From contig CAZCWX010000600.1 of assembly GCA_964502465.1 (NCBI GenBank), forward strand, positions 1 through 37,551: a DNA stretch of 37,551 bases, written 5' to 3'. Source of the stretch: CAZCWX01 sp964502465 (GTDB taxonomy: Bacteria > Desulfobacterota > Binatia > Bin18). Shown here in pieces: positions 1-8,858 of the stretch. The translations under genes were made by a program, and so were the position numbers. The first letter of the stretch is position 1. Each line of letters starts with the position of its first letter. The notes under the pieces are model-generated. The model saw only the letters and a list, made by a program, of their open reading frames with translations, was not told where the DNA came from and did not search any database.

Positions 1-46
<46 letters not shown>

Positions 47-76
47 AGATTATCATCTGAGGCTATCATCGAGCAA

Positions 77-148
77 AGCTGGCGATAGGAGTTGAACCTA
101 CAACCTACTGATTACAAATCAGTTGCTCTGCCATTGAGCTACGCCAGC
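77..148 (-). tRNA. tRNA-Thr (TGT)
   Basis: The minus strand folds as a complete cloverleaf. Acceptor GCTGGCG pairs with CGCCAGC, the D-arm contains AGCTCAATGGC, the anticodon stem ACTGA/TCAGT encloses a loop with TGT, and the T-arm contains GTTCAACTC. Anticodon TGT reads ACA. The discriminator base is U and no 3' CCA is encoded. Confidence 0.95.
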
Positions 149-245
149 AGCCATATGGAGTCCGCAACTGGATTACTACCTCTACCGCCTACAGAGGGGG
201 TTACACCAGAAGAGATCATGTTCTATTTCTCAGTGCGAGCAGCGC

Positions 246-274
246 ACAATATCTGACTTTCTGAGGGAAGTCAA
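246..274 (-). promoter_or_regulatory. Probable sigma70 promoter of the tRNA-Thr/Tyr operon
   Basis: On the minus strand there is a -35 TTGACT (269-274), a 17-bp spacer and a -10 TATTGT (246-251), followed by a G+C-rich discriminator GCGCTGC. GC-rich discriminators are known from stringently controlled stable-RNA promoters. The -35 overlaps the rlmB stop codon, so the tRNAs would have their own promoter right after rlmB. Assigned by eye. Confidence 0.55.
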
Positions 275-1038
275 TGGTTCTTCTCCTCTCCATATACTTT
301 CCTTCGCAATAATTCATAAAGGGTAACCGCACCAGCTACAGCAACATTTAATGATTTTATCTTGCCGTGCATAGGGATGGCAATGAGGGTGTCGCACTTT
401 TGACGAGTCAAATATCGTAATCCTTCTCCCTCACCACCAAGAAGGAGCGCAACTTTCGAGGACAGACGCAGGTCGTATAAACTTTGTGTGGCATCAGGAG
501 AGAGGCCCACGATCCAATAACCAGATTCTCGTATAGCATCGAGAGAACGAGCCAGGTTACCAACTTGACAAAGCGGCACAGAGGCGGTCGCACCGGCTGC
601 TACTTTTTCAACCAGAGGCGATAATGAGGCAGAACGTCTTCGCGGCAGGATAACGCCTCCAACGCCAACTGCTTCAGCTGTACGCAAGAGAGCCCCAAGA
701 TTGCGCGGGTCAAGAATACCATCAAGAACCAAGAGGAGATTCGTTTCCCTGCTTAAGAGGGCCGGAAGCGGTATATATGCAAACGGGCATAAACGAGCAG
801 CCACGCCTTGATGGACTCCTCCTTGAGAAAACGTATCGAAAAAACTTCGAGATTCATAACGGACCGGAATCGTTTCTCGGCGAGCCAGTTGATCGGTAGG
901 ATTTCCTTTCAAAGAGGCAAGCAGATACACCTCTTCTACTGTATGGGGAAGAGTACGAAGGTATTCTTGGACGGAATGAACACCGTAAACTCTTCGTGAT
1001 TTACAAGGGTCGCCGTTTTTTTTAGTATCCCATTCCAT
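271..1038 (-). CDS. rlmB: 23S rRNA (guanosine-2'-O-)-methyltransferase, TrmH/SpoU family (RlmB)
   Basis: SPOUT-class methyltransferase predicted to 2'-O-methylate a 23S rRNA guanosine (G2251 in E. coli numbering) using S-adenosylmethionine. The 255 residues are normal length. The N-terminal substrate domain carries the family opening RVYGVHSVQ (16-24). The knotted domain shows motif 1 around LDPRNLGALLRT (109-120, with Asn113 and Arg119), motif 2 LLLGGEGEG (199-207) and motif 3 IP...SLNVAVAGA (221-237). The ATG lies 16 residues before the conserved RVYGVH and no nearer ATG or GTG exists. This ATG overlaps the divergent lptF ATG inside a single CATG, with no evident Shine-Dalgarno on either side. 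Downstream in the same direction lie tRNA-Thr and tRNA-Tyr. TrmH paralogues with other rRNA or tRNA targets look similar, so the exact target is inferred. Confidence 0.88.
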   Translation of the reverse strand: MEWDTKKNGDPCKSRRVYGVHSVQEYLRTLPHTVEEVYLLASLKGNPTDQLARRETIPVRYESRSFFDTFSQGGVHQGVAARLCPFAYIPLPALLSRETNLLLVLDGILDPRNLGALLRTAEAVGVGGVILPRRRSASLSPLVEKVAAGATASVPLCQVGNLARSLDAIRESGYWIVGLSPDATQSLYDLRLSSKVALLLGGEGEGLRYLTRQKCDTLIAIPMHGKIKSLNVAVAGAVTLYELLRRKVYGEEKNH

Positions 1039-2218
1039 GGGAAGAATATTATCTCGCTATGTTTGTCGCGAGATCGTGCCCCCTTTTCTCCTGGGTTTGC
1101 TGATCTTCACTTTTGTCCTTTTTACAGCAAGAATTCTTAAACTTGTCGAGCTGGTAGTAAATAGGGGAGTCTCTCTCCTGGAAATAGCGAAACTTTGTTT
1201 TTTCGTTACACCAGCATTTTTTGAAATCACTGTCCCTATGGCTTTCCTGCTTGGTCTTCTCTGGGGATTTGGCCGTCTTTCCGCCGATCGTGAAATTATC
1301 GCCTTAAAAAGTTGCGGGGTCAGTTTATACCAAATGACTCTGCCAGTCGCAGTTTTTACTGCTTGTGTCGTTGGCGGAGGCTTATTTCTGACTCTCCATG
1401 TTCGCCCGTGGAGCAATGCCTCCCTCAAAGCACTACTCTATGAAATCACTAAAACCCATGCGACTGCCGGGCTCAAAGAAAAAACCTTCAACAATGACTT
1501 TGAAGGGTTAGTCATTTATGCTGAAGAAATCCGTCCCCCGGGAAATATCCTCCATGGGGTGATGATCGCTGACAATAGGGACAATCAAAGGAGGGACATC
1601 CTTTTTGCCCCTACTGGACTTGTCATCACCAATGAACATAGTCACTTCCTCACACTACGATTACTCGACGGAACGATGAATAGTGTTGGAACTCCAAGCA
1701 AGAGTTATCAAACCACACACTTTTCTGTCTATGATGTCACACTCAATTTCGCGCTCGCTCTTTCTGAAACCAAAGAACTCACTCGCAACCCTCAAGAGAT
1801 GTCCCTCAAAGAATTACAGGTAGTGATCCTGCAAAAACAGAGGGAGGGCACAGCAAATCATGCAGAACTGGTCGAGTGGTATCGTAGATTTTCTTTGCCT
1901 TTTTCCTGCGTCGTCTTTCTCCTCATCGCTCTTCCCCTGAGTACCCGGCAAGGAGGGGCTCCTCGTTCCCACGGATTTTCCCTGAGCTTAGGTGTTATTT
2001 TCGTTTACTATTTGCTGCTGACAGTGGGAGAAGCATTGGGGAAAAAAGGCGTCCTTTATCCTGCTCTTGCTATGTGGTTACCCAATATTGTACTTGGTGG
2101 GATTGGGATCTTTTTTTTCCAAAAAGCTGCTCAGGAAAAGCGTGGGTGGGAGCTGTCGGGCCTGAGAGAGAGGCTGCAGGTAAAAAATCCAGCTCTCGTA
2201 CAAACGCAAAAAACGTGA
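1037..2218 (+). CDS. lptF: LPS export ABC transporter permease LptF
   Basis: Inner-membrane permease of the YjgP/YjgQ (LptF/LptG) family. With LptG and the LptB ATPase it extracts lipopolysaccharide from the inner membrane for the LptC-A-D bridge. The 393 residues show the family layout: an N-terminal block of about three membrane helices (roughly residues 12-125), a periplasmic beta-rich domain (about 135-275) and three C-terminal helices (about 280-370). The opening SRYVCREIVPPFLLGL is characteristic of LptF. The coupling-helix region near GRLSADREIIALKSCGVS (78-95) is well conserved. lptG follows 19 bp downstream. lptA, lptB and lptC are not in the window. The start overlaps the rlmB start on the other strand. 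Confidence 0.92.
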   Translation: MGRILSRYVCREIVPPFLLGLLIFTFVLFTARILKLVELVVNRGVSLLEIAKLCFFVTPAFFEITVPMAFLLGLLWGFGRLSADREIIALKSCGVSLYQMTLPVAVFTACVVGGGLFLTLHVRPWSNASLKALLYEITKTHATAGLKEKTFNNDFEGLVIYAEEIRPPGNILHGVMIADNRDNQRRDILFAPTGLVITNEHSHFLTLRLLDGTMNSVGTPSKSYQTTHFSVYDVTLNFALALSETKELTRNPQEMSLKELQVVILQKQREGTANHAELVEWYRRFSLPFSCVVFLLIALPLSTRQGGAPRSHGFSLSLGVIFVYYLLLTVGEALGKKGVLYPALAMWLPNIVLGGIGIFFFQKAAQEKRGWELSGLRERLQVKNPALVQTQKT

Positions 2219-2237
2219 GGCGACATTTCGAGTCTGC

Positions 2238-3329
2238 ATGAGTGCCACAATCCTTTTCTCTCTCCCGATTGTCTCCGCTTATCTGCGTAAAGAATTTCTT
2301 CGCTTCTTTTTTCTGTGTCTCTTTCTCTTCCTTGGGCTTGCTTTGCTCGTAGATTTTTTTGACCGCCTTGACGGCTTTATTAAGAATGCCGCTTCTCCTT
2401 CTGCTGTGCTACGTTATCTTCTTTTTAAGGCCCCTCTTTTTATTACTCAGACAGCACCGCCAGCAGCATTGGCTGCGGCTTTTCTGAGCTTGGGTCTGCT
2501 GTCGAGGCACCGAGAAATTTTAGCTCTCAAAGCATGTGGCATCAGCGCTGTACAGATTGTCCGCCCTCTTATCCTCGCGGCATGTGCGCTGAGTGGCGCA
2601 GTGTGGGTCTGGGGAGAAACAATCGTCCCTTATGCGTTCCACAGATCTCGATATATTAATACTGTAGAGATAAAGAAGAAAGACTTCCGTGGCCTCTTTC
2701 ACGAGAGAGGATTTTGGTATCACGGGCGAGACATCTTCTATCATATTGCCCATTTCGACTCTCGCAGAAACATCCTTTCTGGCCTGACGATGTATACGAT
2801 TGATGAAAATTTCCGGGTGCTGTTACTGACCGAGGCCTCACAAGCCTATTGGAAAGATGGGCAGTGGCATTTTGAGAACTTGAAAACAAATGTCTTATCT
2901 CAAGGGGCAAGAGACCTCCCCCAACCCTTTCATCCTCGCCTTGAAGAAACCCCCGAGGACTTTGCTCTTGTTGATATGGAGGCAGAGGAATTTTCTACTG
3001 CACAGTTCCGTGCATACATTGCTGACCTGCAACGAAAAGGACTGGACACGACAGAATACCAAGTCGACCTACAACTCAAGGGAGCGGTGCCGGCTGCAAC
3101 CCTCGCTATGAGTCTATTGGGAGGGGCGCTTGCTGCTTCCAGGGCTGGACAGTTAGCGATTGCTACGACCTTAGGATCAGCTTTAGTAGCAGGGTTCGGG
3201 TATTGGATACTTCTTGCCTTAACTGTGTCTCTCGGCCATAGTGGGATTCTTTCGCCCCTCCTGGCAGCGTGGCTCGCAAACGGCGTAGCTCTTCTACTCG
3301 GAATATTTTTCCTTTTAGGCAGCGACTAA
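2238..3329 (+). CDS. lptG: LPS export ABC transporter permease LptG
   Basis: Second YjgP/YjgQ-family permease, the LptG partner of the preceding gene. The 363 residues show N-terminal helices with the typical segment LLVDFFDRLDGF (about residues 36-47), a coupling helix RHREILALKACGISAVQ (about 90-106), a periplasmic jelly-roll region (about 135-265) and three C-terminal helices rich in Ala, Leu and Gly. The lptF-lptG order and 19-bp spacing indicate one transcript. The gene is convergent with rpsI, whose stop lies 19 bp away. A short GTTTG/CAAAC hairpin in that gap has no T-tract, so no intrinsic terminator is seen. LptF and LptG are related, and the assignment between them rests on position and N-terminus. 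Confidence 0.9.
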   Translation: MSATILFSLPIVSAYLRKEFLRFFFLCLFLFLGLALLVDFFDRLDGFIKNAASPSAVLRYLLFKAPLFITQTAPPAALAAAFLSLGLLSRHREILALKACGISAVQIVRPLILAACALSGAVWVWGETIVPYAFHRSRYINTVEIKKKDFRGLFHERGFWYHGRDIFYHIAHFDSRRNILSGLTMYTIDENFRVLLLTEASQAYWKDGQWHFENLKTNVLSQGARDLPQPFHPRLEETPEDFALVDMEAEEFSTAQFRAYIADLQRKGLDTTEYQVDLQLKGAVPAATLAMSLLGGALAASRAGQLAIATTLGSALVAGFGYWILLALTVSLGHSGILSPLLAAWLANGVALLLGIFFLLGSD

Positions 3330-3348
3330 AGGAGGTTTGGAGCAAACA

Positions 3349-3747
3349 CTACCGTTTCGAGTATTGCGGCCTTTTGCGGGCTTTATGCCTTCCGTATTTT
3401 TTCCGCTCCACTTTTCGTGAGTCTCTGGTAATAAAGCCAGCTTTTTTAAGAATTGGCCGGAATTCAGGATTAAGCTTAATGAGGGCATGTGTCGTGCCAT
3501 GCCGAATGGCGGCAGCCTGAGCTGACTCCCCGCCCCCATGAACATTTGCCACAACATCATATTGCCCTTGTGTGTGCGTCACAACGAAGGGTTGCTGAAC
3601 AATCATTCGTACTGTTTCGCGGCCGAAATACACCATGAGAGGTCTTCGATTTACCGTCCAGTTCCCTTCCCCAGGGAGGAGACGGACACGCGCAACCGCC
3701 GTCTTTCTTTTCCCAGTCCCACGATGCTCGGCTTTTCGTTCTGCCAT
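3349..3747 (-). CDS. rpsI: 30S ribosomal protein uS9
   Basis: uS9 sits in the small subunit, and its C-terminal tail contacts the anticodon region of the P-site tRNA. The protein (132 residues from the chosen start) has the GTGKRKTAVARVRL opening near the N-terminus, the GRETVRMIVQQP segment and the diagnostic basic tail ending KARKRPQYSKR. I choose the ATG at 3747 because GGGAGAG lies 8 nt upstream. A longer reading frame to 3771 would run into rplM and adds residues not found in uS9. It is the last gene of rplM-rpsI, and the 5-bp gap implies translational coupling. Confidence 0.95.
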   Translation of the reverse strand: MAERKAEHRGTGKRKTAVARVRLLPGEGNWTVNRRPLMVYFGRETVRMIVQQPFVVTHTQGQYDVVANVHGGGESAQAAAIRHGTTHALIKLNPEFRPILKKAGFITRDSRKVERKKYGRHKARKRPQYSKR

Positions 3748-3752
3748 ATGTA

Positions 3753-4199
3753 TTACTCTCCCAGAGAACATATCACTGGTTGTTGCGCCGTATGAGGGTG
3801 ATCTGGACCAGGATATATTTTGAGTTTCCGCGCCATGTGGCGACCTAAAGGATTCTTCGGTAGCATACCGGTCACAGCTTTTCTCAAAATATCCTCAGGG
3901 CGGGAAGCCAACAATTGCTCTGCAGCAGTGCTTCGGATCCCACCAGGATACTCCGTATGCCGATAATAAATTTTATCTTTCCACTTATTACCGGAGAATT
4001 TTACCTGTTTGGCATTCACCACAACTACAAAGTCGCCGCTATCGAGGTGAGAAGAAAAAGCTGGATTCCGTTTCCCTCTTAAAACTTCAGCGATACCACT
4101 GGCTAGCCGTCCGACAGCTTTCCCTTTAGCATCCACAAGATACCACCGGCGCGCAGCGAGCAAGGTTTGTTCTGGGAACGTTGTCGTTTCTTTTTTCAT
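3753..4199 (-). CDS. rplM: 50S ribosomal protein uL13
   Basis: uL13 is an early-assembling large-subunit protein. Recognisable segments are RRWYLVDAKGKAVGRLAS (about 17-34), HLDSGDFVVVVNAKQVKFSGNKW (about 51-73), YYRHTEYPGG (about 78-87), and the C-terminal MLPKNPLGRHMARKLKIYPGPDHPHTAQQP. The 148 residues are typical. It forms the universal rplM-rpsI pair. The start lies 32 nt downstream of the tRNA-Asp 3' end, and no strong Shine-Dalgarno is visible in that gap. The pair is therefore probably co-transcribed with tRNA-Val and tRNA-Asp (inference). Confidence 0.96.
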   Translation of the reverse strand: MKKETTTFPEQTLLAARRWYLVDAKGKAVGRLASGIAEVLRGKRNPAFSSHLDSGDFVVVVNAKQVKFSGNKWKDKIYYRHTEYPGGIRSTAAEQLLASRPEDILRKAVTGMLPKNPLGRHMARKLKIYPGPDHPHTAQQPVICSLGE

Positions 4200-4231
4200 A
4201 GTCTACACTCGTTTATCCAGGGGCATGTGGG

Positions 4232-4308
<77 letters not shown>

Positions 4309-4312
4309 ACCA

Positions 4313-4384
4313 TGGGCGGTATCCGGCTTGAACGGATGGCCCCCGGCTTGTAAGGCCGATGCTCTTCCTCTGAGCTAACCGCCC
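4313..4384 (-). tRNA. tRNA-Val (TAC)
   Basis: Complete minus-strand cloverleaf. Acceptor GGGCGGT pairs with ACCGCCC, the D-arm contains TAGCTCAGAGG, the anticodon arm is built on CGGCC with loop TTACAAG (anticodon TAC), and the T-arm contains GTTCAAGCC. The discriminator is A and CCA is not encoded. It is the first gene of the Val-Asp-rplM-rpsI unit. Confidence 0.95.
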
Positions 4385-4442
4385 CTTACGAGGGGCAGTG
4401 CAAAGCGCCGGAGAATCGGCTGCCCCCAAGATTGAGGCGAGA

Positions 4443-4471
4443 GCACTAACACTGCTCCCTCTTTCTGTCAA
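4443..4471 (-). promoter_or_regulatory. Probable promoter of tRNA-Val/tRNA-Asp (and perhaps rplM-rpsI)
   Basis: A perfect -35 TTGACA (4466-4471) lies about 15 nt past the lon stop. At 16-17 bp spacing the -10 is weak (TTAGTG or TAGTGC), followed by a C-rich discriminator. No hairpin plus T-run separates lon from this promoter. Assigned by eye. Confidence 0.45.
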
Positions 4472-4485
4472 TCCCCTTCTCATAA

Positions 4486-6942
4486 CTAGTGAGCAACAAT
4501 CTCTGAAGAACTAGGAGGGATATTCGTTTCAGGAGGATAGAGAGTTTCTTGACCTAAACTGTCCTTCTTCCTTGAGAGAAAACTGTCAGGGTCCTCTATG
4601 ACTAGGGCTTTGCGGAGGACCTCGTCCATGTGTTCAACAGTCTCAATTTGCACAGCTTTGAGTATCGCAATAGGAACTTCTTGTAAATCCTTTTTGTTCT
4701 CTAACGGAACGAGAACTCGTGTTATTCCGCCTCGATGAGCTGCCAGTATTTTTTCTTTCAGGCCTCCAATAGGGAGGACACGACCTCGCAAAGTGATCTC
4801 TCCAGTCATAGCAGTATCATGACGGACTGCGAGCTTAGCAAGAGCAGAGACTAGAGCAGTGACCATAGTCACACCGGCAGAAGGGCCATCTTTTGGAATA
4901 GCCCCCTCGGGAATATGAATATGGATGTCAACTTTCTGATAGAAATCTTTTTCCAAACCTAATTCTCCCGCCCGAGAGCGCACATAACTCATGGCTGCTT
5001 GGGCAGATTCTTGCATCACATCGCCGATTTTTCCAGTAACTGTTAGTTTCCCTTTTCCTGGCATGACCGTTACTTCAGTGGCAAGAAGTTCGCCGCCCAT
5101 ATCAGTCCACGCTAAACCAGTGACAACTCCAATTTTATCTTCTTCCTCTGCTTTGCTGATACGGTAGCGAGCAGGGCCAAGGTACTTCGCTAGACTCTTC
5201 GTCGTTAGTCGCAGATGGGCTCTCCGATCTTTCTTCACTACTTCAACCGCAACTTTACGACACAGAGTGCCAATTTCTCGCTCTAGACTTCTGACCCCCG
5301 CTTCTCGAGTATACAACCGGATAACAGACGATAAGACAGTATCCGGACAATCCATATTATTTTCACTCAGGCCATTTGCCTCTCGCTGTTTCTTGAGCAG
5401 GTATTTTTTTGCAATGTGCAACTTCTCCCATTCCGTATATCCAGCAATGCGAATGATCTCCATACGGTCTTGCAACGGGCGAGGAATTCTCTCTAGTGTA
5501 TTCGCCGTACAAATGAACAGGATCTTAGAGAGGTCATAATCAACATCCAAATAATGATCATTGAAACCAGTATTTTGCTCAGGATCAAGAACTTCCATCA
5601 GTGCGGCAGATGGGTCACCACGGAAATCCGTCGACATCTTATCCACTTCATCTAAGAGAAATACTGGGTTTCCTGAACCAGCCTTCTTCATCCCTTGAAT
5701 GATTTTTCCAGGCATCGCCCCGATATACGTACGCCGGTGGCCGCGAATTTCAGCCTCGTCACGTACTCCGCCAAGAGAGACCCGGACAAATTTCCTCCCG
5801 GTAGCGCGAGCAATCGATTTCCCTAATGACGTTTTTCCAACTCCCGGAGGGCCAACGAAACACAAGATAGGACCTCTCAGATGCCCTACTAAGCTTTGTA
5901 CTGCCAAATATTCAAGGATACGTTCCTTTACTTTTTCTAACCCATAGTGGTCTTCTTCAAGAATCTTCTCTGCCTCTTGAATATCCAGCTTATCCTCCGT
6001 GTATTCAGACCAGGGCAGAGAAAGCAGCCAATCAATATAATTCCTGACTACAGTCGCCTCAGCGGACATCGGCGACATCATCTTTAATTTCTTCAGTTCC
6101 TTCTCTACCTTATCTCGGGCCTCCTGCGACAGTTTCTTTTGGCGAATCTTCTCTTCTAATTCTTGAATCTCGTTCTTAAACTCATCCTTCTCACCCAGCT
6201 CCTTCTGAATCGCCCGCATCTGCTCGTTGAGGTAGTATTCTTTCTGGGTTTTCTCCATTTGTTTCTTCACTCTGTTGCGTATACGGCGTTCAACCTCGAG
6301 GATTTCAATCTCTGAGCGCATATAGCCGAGCACTTTTTCCAGACGCTCGGCTGGATCAAAGGTTTCGAGTAAGACCTGCTTATCCTCAAGTTTAATGCCA
6401 AGATGCGCAATGATGGTGTCAGCCAAGCGAGCCGGATCATCGATCGCTGCTACTGACATGATCATTTCTGGAGGGATTTTTTTATTGAGGCGTACATAGC
6501 TTTCGAACGTCGAGTTGATGCTACGTACGAGAGCATCAATTTCTGTCGCACGGTCGTAAACTTCTTCAATCTCCTCAACCTCAACCCAGAAAAGATCCGC
6601 TTGGCTTAGATGCTTAACGATTCTCCCTCTTTTTCTCCCTTCCACCAGGACTTTCACTGTACCGTCGGGGAGCCGGAGCAGTTGCACAACATTTCCGATA
6701 GTCCCAATCGGATAAATATCCTCTTCTATCGGATCATTCACCTTGGCGTCCTTCTGGGTTGCCAGAAAAACTAACTTCTTGTTTGCCATTGCTTCTTCAA
6801 GCGCCTTAATCGACTTCTGTCGGCCGACAAAAAGAGGCACGACCATCTGAGGAAAAACAATAATGTCTCGAAGGGGCAAAAGCGGCAGGCGCACGCTTCC
6901 TCCTTTTTCGCGGTTATCTTTCTTATCGTTACGGAATAACAT
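4486..6942 (-). CDS. lon: ATP-dependent endopeptidase La (Lon)
   Basis: Cytosolic AAA+ serine protease that degrades misfolded and regulatory proteins. The 818 residues have the full LonA layout. The N-terminal substrate domain opens with LPLLPLRDIIVFPQMVVPLFVGR (about 19-41). A coiled-coil region spans about 210-290. The AAA+ module has Walker A GPPGVGKT (364-371) and Walker B FLLDEVD (428-434). The C-terminal protease domain has the catalytic dyad Ser688 in PKDGPSAG and Lys731 in GGLKEK. A good Shine-Dalgarno (AGGAGA) lies about 7 nt before the ATG. It is the last gene of tig-clpP-clpX-lon, the usual order in many proteobacteria, so all cytosolic quality-control proteases of this operon come from one transcript (inference). 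Confidence 0.97.
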   Translation of the reverse strand: MLFRNDKKDNREKGGSVRLPLLPLRDIIVFPQMVVPLFVGRQKSIKALEEAMANKKLVFLATQKDAKVNDPIEEDIYPIGTIGNVVQLLRLPDGTVKVLVEGRKRGRIVKHLSQADLFWVEVEEIEEVYDRATEIDALVRSINSTFESYVRLNKKIPPEMIMSVAAIDDPARLADTIIAHLGIKLEDKQVLLETFDPAERLEKVLGYMRSEIEILEVERRIRNRVKKQMEKTQKEYYLNEQMRAIQKELGEKDEFKNEIQELEEKIRQKKLSQEARDKVEKELKKLKMMSPMSAEATVVRNYIDWLLSLPWSEYTEDKLDIQEAEKILEEDHYGLEKVKERILEYLAVQSLVGHLRGPILCFVGPPGVGKTSLGKSIARATGRKFVRVSLGGVRDEAEIRGHRRTYIGAMPGKIIQGMKKAGSGNPVFLLDEVDKMSTDFRGDPSAALMEVLDPEQNTGFNDHYLDVDYDLSKILFICTANTLERIPRPLQDRMEIIRIAGYTEWEKLHIAKKYLLKKQREANGLSENNMDCPDTVLSSVIRLYTREAGVRSLEREIGTLCRKVAVEVVKKDRRAHLRLTTKSLAKYLGPARYRISKAEEEDKIGVVTGLAWTDMGGELLATEVTVMPGKGKLTVTGKIGDVMQESAQAAMSYVRSRAGELGLEKDFYQKVDIHIHIPEGAIPKDGPSAGVTMVTALVSALAKLAVRHDTAMTGEITLRGRVLPIGGLKEKILAAHRGGITRVLVPLENKKDLQEVPIAILKAVQIETVEHMDEVLRKALVIEDPDSFLSRKKDSLGQETLYPPETNIPPSSSEIVAH

Positions 6943-6977
6943 GGCCTATCTCCTCTCACCCCAGCAAAGCTTCCCAT

Positions 6978-8234
6978 TTACGCACTTTCAGCTGCGGCCT
7001 TTTGATAGAGTACGATCGGTTGAGCGTTGCGTGTTACGACTTCTTCAGAAATAAGGACTTCTTTGATGTTCGGCTGAGATGGAATATCATACATAACCTC
7101 GAGCATGATGTTCTCCATGATCGCCCGTAGCCCACGAGCGCCGGATTTCCGCTTCAGTGCCTCGCGCGCTATACCAGCCAATGCGCCCTCCGTGAAACGC
7201 AGATGGACGTTCTCCAGATCGAAAAGTTTCTGGTACTGACGCACTAATGCGTTCTTGGGTTCCCGCAGGATACGGACGAGCGCTTGCTCATCAAGTTCTT
7301 CAAGGGTGGCAAGCACCGGGAGTCGCCCGATGAACTCAGGAATCATGCCAAATTTCAGCAGGTCTTCAGGTTGTACTTCAGCAAGTAACGCACTCGTATT
7401 GCGATCCGCGCCGCTTTTGACATCAGCGCCAAATCCTAAACTCTTGCCTCCAATGCGCCGGCGTATCAGGTCCTCTAGTCCAACAAATGCTCCGCCGCAA
7501 ATAAAGAGGATATTAGTTGTATCGACCTGAACGAATTCTTGCTGAGGATGTTTCCTCCCTCCTTTTGGCGGAACACTCGCCACTGTTCCTTCTATGATCT
7601 TGAGCAGCGCTTGCTGCACCCCTTCCCCGGACACGTCCCTGGTAATCGACGGGTTGTCCCCTTTGCGCGCAATTTTATCGATTTCGTCTATATAAACGAT
7701 CCCTTTCTGGCATTTCTCTACATCGTAATCGGCATTCTGGAGCAAACTTAAAATGATATTCTCAACATCCTCCCCTACATACCCCGCCTCAGTAAGGCTC
7801 GTTGCATCGCCAATTGTGAAGGGAACTTGCAGAAACCGAGCCAAGGTCTGCGCTAATAAGGTCTTTCCCGATCCGGTCGGTCCAATAAGGAGGATATTCG
7901 ATTTCTGCAACTCGACGTCACTTGTCACCATTTGCGAATCAACACGCTTGTAATGATTGTGTACAGCGACAGCGAGTATTTTTTTCGCACGTTCTTGACC
8001 AATCACGTATTGGTCTAGCACCCGCTTTATTTCTGCAGGTTTTGGCACCGTGGAGACCGAAGAAAAAGAATCCTCTTGGTCACATTCTTCGGCAATGATG
8101 TCATTACACAGATCAATACACTCATCGCAAATGTACACCGTAGGACCAGCGATGAGCTTTCGTACTTCGTCTTGGCTTTTCCCGCAGAATGAGCAAACTA
8201 AATTCCCCGGCCGATCATCCCCGTTTCTGGCCAT
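6978..8234 (-). CDS. clpX: ClpX, ATP-dependent unfoldase of the ClpXP protease
   Basis: AAA+ hexameric unfoldase that recognises degrons and feeds substrates into ClpP. From the ATG at 8234 it is 418 residues. The N-terminal zinc-binding domain has Cys14, Cys17, Cys36 and Cys39. Walker A is GPTGSGKT (118-125), the pore loop is GYVG (151-154), Walker B is GIVYIDEID (178-186), and the ClpP-docking loop carries LGF (266-268). Box VII arginine is in FIGRLPVL. A GTG six bases upstream is in frame but sits almost on the GAGGAG Shine-Dalgarno, whereas the ATG is correctly spaced, so I use the ATG. The gap to the clpP stop is 9 bp. Confidence 0.97.
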   Translation of the reverse strand: MARNGDDRPGNLVCSFCGKSQDEVRKLIAGPTVYICDECIDLCNDIIAEECDQEDSFSSVSTVPKPAEIKRVLDQYVIGQERAKKILAVAVHNHYKRVDSQMVTSDVELQKSNILLIGPTGSGKTLLAQTLARFLQVPFTIGDATSLTEAGYVGEDVENIILSLLQNADYDVEKCQKGIVYIDEIDKIARKGDNPSITRDVSGEGVQQALLKIIEGTVASVPPKGGRKHPQQEFVQVDTTNILFICGGAFVGLEDLIRRRIGGKSLGFGADVKSGADRNTSALLAEVQPEDLLKFGMIPEFIGRLPVLATLEELDEQALVRILREPKNALVRQYQKLFDLENVHLRFTEGALAGIAREALKRKSGARGLRAIMENIMLEVMYDIPSQPNIKEVLISEEVVTRNAQPIVLYQKAAAESA

Positions 8235-8243
8235 AGCCACTCC

Positions 8244-8840
8244 TCAGCTTTTTTTCGTACTGCGACTTACGATCACTTCGTCGATAATGCCGTATTCCAG
8301 CGCTTGTTGACTAGTGAAGAAAAGGTCACGGTCGGTATCACGCTCAATTTTTTTCAGGCTTTGTCCTGTGTGGCGAGTTAAAATGTTATTGAGCTGTTCA
8401 CGCAGGCGTAATATCTCTCTCGCCTGAATGTCGATGTCGCTCGCTTGCCCCTCCACCCCACCGAGGGGTTGGTGCAACATGATACGAGCATGCGGTAGCG
8501 CGTGTCGTTTCCCTCTTGCCCCTGCAGAAAGGAGCCACGCCGCCATACTTGCCGCTTGTCCTAAGCAAAGTGTGGAAATGTCTGGACGGACGTATTGCAT
8601 CGTGTCGTAGATAGCGAGCCCAGCGGTTACTGATCCACCAGGAGAGTTAATGTAGAAGTATATATCTTTCTCTGGCTCCTCGGACTCAAGAAATAATAGT
8701 TGAGCGGTAATCAGATTTGCAATTTCATCAGTTACTATTGATCCAAGGAATACTATGCGTTCTTTCAAGAGGCGAGAGAAAATATCGTAGGCTCGTTCCC
8801 CTCTTCCAGTCTGCTCTACGACGATAGGAATAAGATTCAT
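8244..8840 (-). CDS. clpP: ATP-dependent Clp protease proteolytic subunit
   Basis: Serine peptidase that forms the tetradecameric chamber partnered by ClpX. The 198 residues contain the complete catalytic triad: Ser98 in GQAASMAAWL, His123 in MLHQPLGG, and Asp172 in the DTDRDLFF segment. The N-terminus IPIVVEQTGRGERAYDIFSRLL is the canonical form including the short propeptide and axial-loop region. It lies 18 bp downstream of tig and 9 bp upstream of clpX. No clear ribosome-binding site is visible before the ATG, so translation may depend on coupling with tig. Confidence 0.97.
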   Translation of the reverse strand: MNLIPIVVEQTGRGERAYDIFSRLLKERIVFLGSIVTDEIANLITAQLLFLESEEPEKDIYFYINSPGGSVTAGLAIYDTMQYVRPDISTLCLGQAASMAAWLLSAGARGKRHALPHARIMLHQPLGGVEGQASDIDIQAREILRLREQLNNILTRHTGQSLKKIERDTDRDLFFTSQQALEYGIIDEVIVSRSTKKS

Positions 8841-8858
8841 AAGTTCGTGAAAATTATG

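Noticed and set aside
3335..3347. Hairpin GTTTG/CAAAC between lptG and rpsI as a bidirectional terminator
   Set aside because: Only five base pairs, AT-rich, with no T-tract.
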